Positions 58,087 through 64,000 of a stretch of DNA of 64,000 nucleotides are shown piece after piece. The position numbers were made by a program, and so were the translations under genes. The first letter of the stretch is position 1. Each line of letters begins with the position of its first letter. The DNA comes from DASXAQ01 sp036406615 (GTDB lineage Bacteria > Actinomycetota > UBA4738): positions 62,001-126,000 of the forward strand of contig DASXAQ010000103.1 of NCBI GenBank assembly GCA_036406615.1, given 5' to 3'. A model generated the notes under the pieces. The model was given only the letters and a program-made list of their open reading frames with translations, had not been told where the DNA came from and searched no databases.

Positions 58087-59301
58087 CTACCCGAGGCCGC
58101 CGGCTCCGGACGCGGTGGTGCCGGTCTCGGCCATCGCCTTCACGAGCGACCGGGCGATCACCATGCGGTGGACCTCCGACGGCCCGTCGTAGATGCGCGC
58201 CGCGCGGGCGTCGCGGTAGTAGCGCTCCAGCGGGAGGTCCGCCGAGTACCCGAGCGCTCCGCACACCTGCACCGCGCGGTCCACGACCCGGCCGAGCATC
58301 TCGGCCGCGGCCACCTTCACCATCGACACCTCGCGGCGCGCGTCGAGCCCCGATTCCAGCTTCCACGCGGCGTGCAGCACCATGAGCCGGGCGGCGTGCA
58401 GCTCGATGGCCGAGTCCGCGAGGGGGAACGACGCGCCCTGGTGCTCGTTCAGTCGGCGGCCGAAGTCCTCGCGCGCCCCGGCGCGTTCGACCGCAATGTC
58501 GAGCGCCCGCTGCGCGACGCCGATCCAGCGCATGGCGTGGGCCAGCCGCGCCGGACCCAGCCGGGCCTGCGCGAGCGCCAGGCCTTCGCCGGGGCTGCCG
58601 ATCACGGACTCCGGGCCCGCCCGGCAGTCCTCGAGCAGGATCTCGCAGTGGCCGCCCGGCGCGTCGGCGCCCATGACCGGGATCTCGCGCGTCACCTTCC
58701 AGCCGGGGTTGTCGCCGTCGACCAGGAACAGCGTGTGCCGCTGCCGCGGGTGCCGGCTGGTGTCCTCTTCGGTCTTGGCCAGCACCATCGCGAACGCGGC
58801 GCCGCGTGCGCCGGTGATGAACCACTTCTCTCCGTCGATCCGCCACCCGTCGCCGTCGCGCACGGCGGTCGTGCGCAGCTGCGTCGGGTCGGACGAACCC
58901 ACCACGCGCTCCGTCATGGCGAAGCACGACCGAGCCCGGCCCTCCGCCAGGGGACGAAGGTAGCGCTCTCGCTGGGCGGGCGAGCCCGCGGTGAGCAGCA
59001 GGTGCATGTTGCCCTCGTCCGGCGCCATGCAGTTCAGCGCCAGCGACGCCATGGCGGACGGCCCCAGCTCCTGCGAGACCATCGCCATGCCGAGCGGCCC
59101 CAGGCCAAGCCCGCCCCACTCCGGCGGCAGATGAGGGTTCCACAGCCCGGCCCCGCGGGCGCGCTCGCGCAGGCTGCTGAGCGTCGACTCGAACCCCTCC
59201 GGGACGGCGGTCGCCTCCGCCGGCAGGACCTCGTCGGAGACGAAGGCGCGAACCCGTGCGCACAGGTCCTGCAGGTCGGCGGGAATCGAGAAGTCAACCA
59301 C
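58087..59301 (-). CDS. Acyl-CoA dehydrogenase (ACAD10/11-like)
   Basis: 404 residues. SCFAMTERVVGSSDPTQLRT and WRIDGEKWFITGARG are the flavin signatures; the ACAD10/11-type segment is GNMHLLLTAGSPAQRERYLR. REDFGRRLNEHQGASFPLAD and VQVCGALGYSADLPLERYYR are the C-terminal signatures. The Glu of acyl-CoA dehydrogenases is replaced in this branch, where YDGPSEVHRM is found. It precedes and is nearly fused to the kinase-like gene. The pair may remove a hydroxyl from 4-hydroxyacyl-CoA via phosphorylation; this is inference from the ACAD10/11 system. The start is GTG 59301. Confidence 0.9.
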   Translation of the reverse strand: MVDFSIPADLQDLCARVRAFVSDEVLPAEATAVPEGFESTLSSLRERARGAGLWNPHLPPEWGGLGLGPLGMAMVSQELGPSAMASLALNCMAPDEGNMHLLLTAGSPAQRERYLRPLAEGRARSCFAMTERVVGSSDPTQLRTTAVRDGDGWRIDGEKWFITGARGAAFAMVLAKTEEDTSRHPRQRHTLFLVDGDNPGWKVTREIPVMGADAPGGHCEILLEDCRAGPESVIGSPGEGLALAQARLGPARLAHAMRWIGVAQRALDIAVERAGAREDFGRRLNEHQGASFPLADSAIELHAARLMVLHAAWKLESGLDARREVSMVKVAAAEMLGRVVDRAVQVCGALGYSADLPLERYYRDARAARIYDGPSEVHRMVIARSLVKAMAETGTTASGAGGLG

Positions 59302-59318
59302 GGTCGACTATTTGACCG

Positions 59319-59789
59319 CTACGGGCGGGGCGGTGGCGAATCGCCCTCCTGCACCAGTTCGACCAGCACGCCGCGGAATCCCTTTGGATGGACGAACGCG
59401 ACGAGCGTTCCGCGCGAGCCTGGACGGGGGGCGTCGTCGATCAGCGGGACGTCCTGCGCGCGCAGCGACGCCAGCGCGGCGGCCACGTCCTCCACGCGGT
59501 ACGCGAGGTGGTGCACGCCCTCGCCCCGCCGCTCCAGGAACCGGCCCACCGGCGTCTCGGGGCCGAGCGCGCCGAGCAATTGGACGTACGACTCGCCGAC
59601 GGCGAACAACACCTCCTCGACCCCCTGATCCTCGACGCGCTCTCGGTGGGCCGGCTGCAGCCCGAACGCCGACGCGTACATGGCGACCGCGGCTTCGAGG
59701 TCGGCGACGGCGATCCCGACGTGGTCGATCGCGCCGGCAAGCGGGGGAAGGGCTTCGTTCGCGCTCGACGATTGCGTGGGTTCGGTCAC
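59319..59789 (-). CDS. mce: Methylmalonyl-CoA epimerase
   Basis: 156 residues of the VOC superfamily. DHVGIAVADLEAA gives metal ligand His23, GVHHLAYRVEDVAAA gives His93 or His94, and GVLVELVQ gives Glu144, spaced like the cobalt/zinc ligands of the Propionibacterium enzyme. It interconverts (S)- and (R)-methylmalonyl-CoA (and ethylmalonyl-CoA), linking propionyl-CoA carboxylase or Ccr to the mutase. The GTG overlaps the upstream XRE gene stop by four bases. Confidence 0.9.
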   Translation of the reverse strand: MTEPTQSSSANEALPPLAGAIDHVGIAVADLEAAVAMYASAFGLQPAHRERVEDQGVEEVLFAVGESYVQLLGALGPETPVGRFLERRGEGVHHLAYRVEDVAAALASLRAQDVPLIDDAPRPGSRGTLVAFVHPKGFRGVLVELVQEGDSPPPRP

Positions 59790-60163
59790 GCGCGGCGGCG
59801 CCGCTTGCGGCCCGCAGCCGGCGGCGGCTGCAGCCGGTTGATGAGATCCATCGCCTCGGGCAGGTGATAGGCGGGGGAGGACAGGGCAGACAGCATCGCC
59901 GCCACGCCCTGGTACTTGATGTCCGGTGGCGTGTTCGGCGTGTCGATCGCGTAGAACTCGACCAGCTCCATGAACTGGCGAAGCGACGGGACCAGCCCGC
60001 CGCGCTCGTACGCGTAGATCGTCTGCTGGGCGGCGGGGCACCCGGCGACGGCGGCGGCGTCCTTCACGGCCCGATAGCCGGCGGTGCGCCGCAGCCCCCG
60101 CAGCAGCCCGCCGATGTGCTTGGCGGTGTCGGCGCCGACCGGCTCCTGCTTCTTTCGCGGCAA
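59786..60163 (-). CDS. XRE-like helix-turn-helix protein coupled to mce
   Basis: 125 residues. A helix-turn-helix resembling Cro/C1 spans about 13-70: IGGLLRGLRRTAGYRAVKDA, then AQQTIYAYERGGLVPSLRQF. A helical tail and a basic end (GRKRRRRA) follow. The stop overlaps the mce start (GTGA), so the regulator and epimerase are made together. Its targets are unknown, and the FtsH-like gene is divergent from it. It might control acyl-CoA metabolism, but that is inference. Confidence 0.75.
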   Translation of the reverse strand: MPRKKQEPVGADTAKHIGGLLRGLRRTAGYRAVKDAAAVAGCPAAQQTIYAYERGGLVPSLRQFMELVEFYAIDTPNTPPDIKYQGVAAMLSALSSPAYHLPEAMDLINRLQPPPAAGRKRRRRA

Positions 60164-60432
60164 CGAAAACGTCCCTCCCGGCAGGCCGGAACGTGCCCGC
60201 GGCCCGCGCGGCTACCTTAGAACCTGCGTTTCCGGCTTGTCATGCTCGCGAGGATTCGCCACCTCCTCGCAACGAATCGGGTTACGACCAAAGGACGCCG
60301 CCGCTACACCCTTCGCCCGATACCGGCTCGGAACGGGTGAGCGTACGATGGCCACACGCCGGAACCCGGACCTCGAAAACGCCCGGGAAGTCCGAATCGC
60401 ACCGTCACCGACACGAGCGACGAGGGAGCGAC

Positions 60433-62304
60433 ATGGCCGAGCAGAGCGTGCAGGACCCGCACGACACGGGGGTGCCGATCCAGTCGAGCCTGGCTCGCGA
60501 CGGCAAGCAGGACGTGGGCAGGATCCAGGACCGGAGCCGACGGCGACGGCTGTGGAAGGCGCTGCTCGTGATCGCCGTGCTGGACATCTACGTGGCCATC
60601 CGCGTGTGGCACGGCCAGTCCCCGGTGCCGCGGCTGCCCGATGGTTGGGGCTACTACGCCTTCTTCATCGTGTACTTCGCGGTGCTGCTGCTCGTGGGCC
60701 TGGCGATGACGCTGCCGTTCCTCATCTCGGCGCGGTCGCCGGCGCGCATGGTCCGGCCGGAGGAGATCGAGATCGGCCTGAAGCAGGTCGTCGGGCTCGA
60801 CGGCCAGGTGGACGAGGTCATGCGGACGCTCGACGTCTTTCTCGCGTATCGCACGTTCCGGGGGCTTGGCGGCAATCCGCGCCGCGGCGTGCTGTTCGAG
60901 GGGCCTCCGGGCACGGGCAAGACGTTCCTGGCCAAGGCGATGGCGAAGCAGGCAGGGGTGCCGTTCCTGTTCGCCTCCGCGACGCAGTTCCAGACGATGT
61001 TCTTCGGCATGACGGCGTTTCGCATCCGCCGCTACTTCAAGAAGCTGCGCAAGGCGGCCATCCGAGAGGGCGGGGCGATCGGATTCATCGAGGAGATCGA
61101 CGCGATCGCCCAGAACCGCGGCGGCGTCGACACGATGTCGCCGGCGTCGGGCAACGGTCGTTCGATCTCCCGGTTCATGGGGACGGAAAGCAGCGGCTTC
61201 GTCAACGAACTGCTGGTGCAGATGCAGTCGTTCGACGAGCCGTCGCGGACGAATCGGATCCTGAGCTGGCTCGGCGACCGGCTGAACGGCATGCTCCCGC
61301 CGGATTGGCGGATCAAGGCCGGCGGCCCCGTGTACCACAACGTCCTGGTGATCGCCGCGACGAACCGCGCCTCGTCCCTCGACCCGGCGCTGTTGCGGCC
61401 CGGCCGCTTCGACCGCCGCCTGTACTTCGACTTCCCGACGAAGCGCGCGCGGCGCGAACTGGTCGACTTCTTCCTGAACCGCAAGGCGCACGCGCCCGAC
61501 CTCGACGACGACACGGCGCGAGAGCGCCTGGCCTTCGAGCTGCTCGGCTACACGCCGGCCATGCTCGAGCGGCTGTTCGACGAGGCCCTGGTGGTGGCCG
61601 TGCGCGACGGGCGCACCACGATGGAACTGAAGGACGTCTACGACGCGCGCCTGACGCAGGAGCTGGGGCTGAAGTCTCCGGTCACCTACACCGACCACGA
61701 GCGCACGGTGATCGCGACCCACGAGGCCGGACACGCCACGGCCGCCTACCTGCTCGGTACCACTGAGCGCATGGAGGTCCTGTCGATCATCAAGCGCCGC
61801 GAGGCCCTGGGACTGCTCGCGCGATCCGACACGCAGGAGCGCTTCACGAAGTCCCGCTCGGAGCTCGAGGGGTCCATCGCGATCGCGCTCGGTGGCATGG
61901 CCGCGGAGGAGATCTACTTCGGCGAGAGCACGACCGGCCCCGGAGGCGACTTGGGCCAGGCGACCGCGACGGCCACGACCATGGTGGGCGCGCTCGGCAT
62001 GGGGAGCTCGCTGCTGTCGTTCACCGCGGTGGACGACGGCCCGGTCTCGGCGACGAACCTGGTCGGCAAGGTGATGGGGGATGCGGACGCCAAGCGCGAG
62101 GCGCAGGCGATCATGACCGCACAGAAGGAGCGCGTGCTCGAGGTGCTCGGGCACAACCGCGACATCCTGGAAGCGCTGCGCGATGCGCTGATCGAGCGCG
62201 ACGAGCTGGTGGGCGACGAGATCACGTCGGTGATCAACGCGACGCTCGACCGCCGCAAGATCGTCGTGCTGCCCGAGGCCGACCCGGCGGAGACGGACCG
62301 CTAG
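60433..62304 (+). CDS. Divergent FtsH-like membrane AAA+ metalloprotease
   Basis: 623 residues. Two membrane segments (about 41-59 and 73-99) precede the AAA+ domain with Walker A GPPGTGKT (157-164). Walker B is GFIEEIDA (217-224), where canonical FtsH has FIDEIDA, an Asp-to-Glu change. The pore loop is QTMFFGM instead of VEMFVGV. Insertions of about 15 and 35 residues lie between Walker B and the second region of homology (NRASSLDPALLRPGRFDRRL). The zinc protease has HEAGH (430-434) and Asp506 (PGGDLGQAT). It is probably active as a membrane quality-control protease but is a paralogue-like variant, not a standard FtsH. The ATG has GAGGGAG upstream. It is divergent from the XRE-mce operon across 269 bases. 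Confidence 0.88.
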   Translation: MAEQSVQDPHDTGVPIQSSLARDGKQDVGRIQDRSRRRRLWKALLVIAVLDIYVAIRVWHGQSPVPRLPDGWGYYAFFIVYFAVLLLVGLAMTLPFLISARSPARMVRPEEIEIGLKQVVGLDGQVDEVMRTLDVFLAYRTFRGLGGNPRRGVLFEGPPGTGKTFLAKAMAKQAGVPFLFASATQFQTMFFGMTAFRIRRYFKKLRKAAIREGGAIGFIEEIDAIAQNRGGVDTMSPASGNGRSISRFMGTESSGFVNELLVQMQSFDEPSRTNRILSWLGDRLNGMLPPDWRIKAGGPVYHNVLVIAATNRASSLDPALLRPGRFDRRLYFDFPTKRARRELVDFFLNRKAHAPDLDDDTARERLAFELLGYTPAMLERLFDEALVVAVRDGRTTMELKDVYDARLTQELGLKSPVTYTDHERTVIATHEAGHATAAYLLGTTERMEVLSIIKRREALGLLARSDTQERFTKSRSELEGSIAIALGGMAAEEIYFGESTTGPGGDLGQATATATTMVGALGMGSSLLSFTAVDDGPVSATNLVGKVMGDADAKREAQAIMTAQKERVLEVLGHNRDILEALRDALIERDELVGDEITSVINATLDRRKIVVLPEADPAETDR

Positions 62305-62401
62305 GGAGCCAGCTCGAACGGCGGGGCGATCGCAAGGTTCGTCACCTTCCGCTTGGAGCCATCGGCGCGTTCTCGATCACCGGCGAACTCGAGGCCGGGC
62401 C

Positions 62402-62407
62402 TAGAAT
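62402..62407 (+). promoter_or_regulatory. -10 box of the thiolase gene
   Basis: TAGAAT lies 28 bases before the chosen ATG at 62436. The in-frame ATG at 62406 is inside this box and is therefore unlikely to be the start. The leader contains GGGAG. Confidence 0.45.
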
Positions 62408-62435
62408 GGCCGGAAAGACCCTCCGGGAGACGCGA

Positions 62436-63620
62436 ATGGCCTCGTCCGTGATCGTTGCAGGAGCCCGAACGCCGATCGGGAAGTTCGCCGGCGGGCTGTC
62501 CACCGTGCCGGCCGTGTCGCTCGGCGCCGTCGCCATCCGCGAGGCGCTGGCCCGCGCCGGCGTGCCCGCGGGCGACGTCGAGTACGTGATCATGGGCCAC
62601 GTGATCCAGGCCGGCGCCGGGCAGATCACCGCCCGGCAGGCCGCCATCGAGGCAGGCGTTCCGAAAGAGGTCCCGGCCGTCACGATCAACAAGGTCTGCC
62701 TGTCCGGGCTCAACGCCGTCGCGCTGGCCGACCAGCTGATCCGGGCGGGCGAGCTGGAGGTCGCCGTCGCCGGCGGCATGGAGTCGATGTCGCTGGCGCC
62801 GTATCTGATGCCGAAGGCACGGACCGGTGAGCGTATGGGCGACGCGGCCATGGTGGATTCGATGATCCACGACGGCCTTTGGTCGACGTTCACCAACCAG
62901 CACATGGGGGAGGCCTCCGACGAGGTGAACCGCGACCTGGGCCTCGGCCGGGCCGAACAGGACGCGTGGGCCGCCCGCTCGCACGCGCGGGCCCACGACG
63001 CGTGGGAGTCCGGACGCATGGCCGAAGAGGTCGTGCCCGTGGAGGTTCCGCAGCGAAAGGGCGACCCCGTGATCGTCGGCCGCGACGAGGGCATCCGGCC
63101 GGACACGACCGAAGTCTCGCTCGCGGCCCTTCGGCCCGCGTTCCACGACGACGGGACGATCACCGCCGGCAACGCGTCGCAGATCTCCGACGGCGCGGCT
63201 GCGCTGGTGGTCATGTCGGCCGATCGGGCGTCGCGCCTCGGGCTCGAGCCGCTGGCCGAGATCGTTGCCCACGGCATGTCGGCTGAGCGCTACTCGTACC
63301 TGCACACCGTGCCGGCGATCGCGCTGCAGAACGCGCTGAAGAAGGCGGATCTGGACCCCCACGATCTCGGGCTGATCGAGATCAATGAGGCGTTCGCGGC
63401 GGTCTCGCTCAACGCGGCGCGGATGCTCGGCGCCGACGAGGACATCGTCAATGTGAACGGGGGAGCGGTGGCCCTGGGCCACCCGATCGGCGCGACGGGC
63501 GCGCGGCTCGTCCTGACCCTGGCGCACGAGATGCGCCGGCGGGGCGTCGAGTACGGCGGCGCGACCCTGTGCGGCGGCGGCGGCCAGGGCGACGCGCTGG
63601 TCATCCGGCGGCCGGCATGA
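62436..63620 (+). CDS. Acetyl-CoA C-acyltransferase (thiolase)
   Basis: 394 residues, biosynthetic/degradative thiolase type II. The nucleophile Cys88 is in TINKVCLSGLNAVALA. The second half has EINEAFAAVSLNAARM, NGGAVALGHPIGATGARLVL with His349, and GATLCGGGGQGDA with Cys379. It makes or splits acetoacetyl-CoA and would feed the 3-hydroxybutyryl-CoA dehydrogenase and crotonyl-CoA route. The stop overlaps the next ATG by four bases (ATGA). Confidence 0.95.
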   Translation: MASSVIVAGARTPIGKFAGGLSTVPAVSLGAVAIREALARAGVPAGDVEYVIMGHVIQAGAGQITARQAAIEAGVPKEVPAVTINKVCLSGLNAVALADQLIRAGELEVAVAGGMESMSLAPYLMPKARTGERMGDAAMVDSMIHDGLWSTFTNQHMGEASDEVNRDLGLGRAEQDAWAARSHARAHDAWESGRMAEEVVPVEVPQRKGDPVIVGRDEGIRPDTTEVSLAALRPAFHDDGTITAGNASQISDGAAALVVMSADRASRLGLEPLAEIVAHGMSAERYSYLHTVPAIALQNALKKADLDPHDLGLIEINEAFAAVSLNAARMLGADEDIVNVNGGAVALGHPIGATGARLVLTLAHEMRRRGVEYGGATLCGGGGQGDALVIRRPA

Positions 63621-64000
63621 AGGTGGCCGACCTGGCGTTCGACCTGCCGGAGGAGCTTCGCGAGTTCCGCGACGTGGTGCGCGAGATCGTGGAAACGCGG
63701 GTCGGACACAAGCGCGCGGCCGAGATCGACGAGACCGACGAGTTCCCCTGGGACGTCCACAAGCTGTTCGTTGAGAACGAGCTCATGGCCGTCGGTTACC
63801 CGGAGGAGTTCGGCGGCGCGGGCGGCGGTTCGCTGACCGTCGCCGTGATGATCGAGGAGATCTCCCGGGTCTCCGCGGGTTGCTCGCTGTTCCCCCTGGT
63901 CAGCCGCCTGGGGGCCATCCCGGTCCTGCTGGCCGGCACCGATGCGATGAAGCGCGAGCTGTTCGGCGGCATCGCCCGGGGCGACCACCTCATGTCGTAC
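63617..64000 (+). CDS. Acyl-CoA dehydrogenase, N-terminal part (runs off the window)
   Basis: 128 residues are visible before the window ends. LPEELREFRDVVREIVETRV and FVENELMAVGYPEEFGGAGG are the N-terminal helical domain of acyl-CoA dehydrogenases, followed by MIEEISRVSAGCSLF. The flavin-binding and catalytic parts lie beyond 64000. ATGA overlap with the thiolase gene suggests one beta-oxidation operon. Confidence 0.85.
   Translation, partial: MKVADLAFDLPEELREFRDVVREIVETRVGHKRAAEIDETDEFPWDVHKLFVENELMAVGYPEEFGGAGGGSLTVAVMIEEISRVSAGCSLFPLVSRLGAIPVLLAGTDAMKRELFGGIARGDHLMSY

Noticed and set aside
60242..60340. A 32-codon plus-strand ORF upstream of the FtsH-like gene, the same length as the candidate pheromone and near another XRE gene
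   Set aside because: It is rich in Arg and Lys with no hydrophobic core and has no ribosome-binding site, so it does not resemble an exported peptide.

Overview
The window is about 64 kb of very GC-rich DNA, tightly packed with genes on both strands. No tRNA, rRNA, CRISPR array, insertion sequence, prophage or integron is recognisable, and no gene-free interval exceeds about 300 bases. The gene set fits a free-living aerobic heterotroph of the Actinomycetota: coenzyme-F420 enzymes, actinobacterial acyl-CoA carboxylase and succinate dehydrogenase types, many acyl-CoA dehydrogenases, a form II CoxL-like hydroxylase and frequent GTG starts. Many genes have a TANNNT-type -10 box only 6-9 bases before the start codon, which points to leaderless mRNAs. 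I cannot place the organism more finely; it looks like a chromosomal piece of a little-studied lineage.

Layout. 0-1.6 kb: an XRE-TPR regulator divergent from a 32-codon secreted-peptide ORF with the best ribosome-binding site in the window; this is the most interesting locus. 1.7-5.8 kb: one-carbon and purine genes purN, purH, folD and metF. 5.8-13 kb: central carbon genes (citrate synthase, NAD-type isocitrate dehydrogenase, malate dehydrogenase, class I aldolase, two-subunit fumarase) with a lone pilT and a tiny Cys-rich protein. 13-24.4 kb: LysR regulator, a Rieske-like protein without ligands, two exported phosphoesterases, a cupredoxin, the succinate dehydrogenase operon, an O-methyltransferase and an exported Asp-box propeller. 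24.4-32.3 kb: methylmalonyl-CoA mutase large subunit, F420:NADPH oxidoreductase, biotin carboxylase divergent from its probable biotin ligase, a PH/SHOCT membrane protein and an acyl-CoA dehydrogenase. 32.4-36.4 kb: two exported coiled-coil M23 peptidases flanking an S53 protease. 36.4-43 kb: DedA, hydroxyacyl-CoA dehydrogenase, amidohydrolase, two glycosyltransferases and the carboxylase beta subunit. 43-56 kb: an Fe-S PD-(D/E)XK nuclease, a CPBP protease with a PF10081 protein, a CHAD protein, crotonyl-CoA carboxylase/reductase, an orphan CoxL-type subunit, two GNATs, an F420-type oxidoreductase, a cupin and an ABC-F ATPase. 57-64 kb: an acyl-CoA dehydrogenase/kinase-like pair, an XRE regulator coupled to methylmalonyl-CoA epimerase, a divergent FtsH-like protease, and a thiolase with the start of another acyl-CoA dehydrogenase.

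How the genes work together. Thiolase, 3-hydroxyacyl-CoA dehydrogenase, crotonyl-CoA carboxylase/reductase, epimerase, mutase large subunit and biotin-dependent carboxylase are scattered through the window. Together they can feed C3-C5 acyl-CoAs into succinyl-CoA and the TCA enzymes encoded nearby. The small B12-binding mutase subunit is not in the window. The exported hydrolases suggest a cell that scavenges phosphoesters, glycans and proteins.
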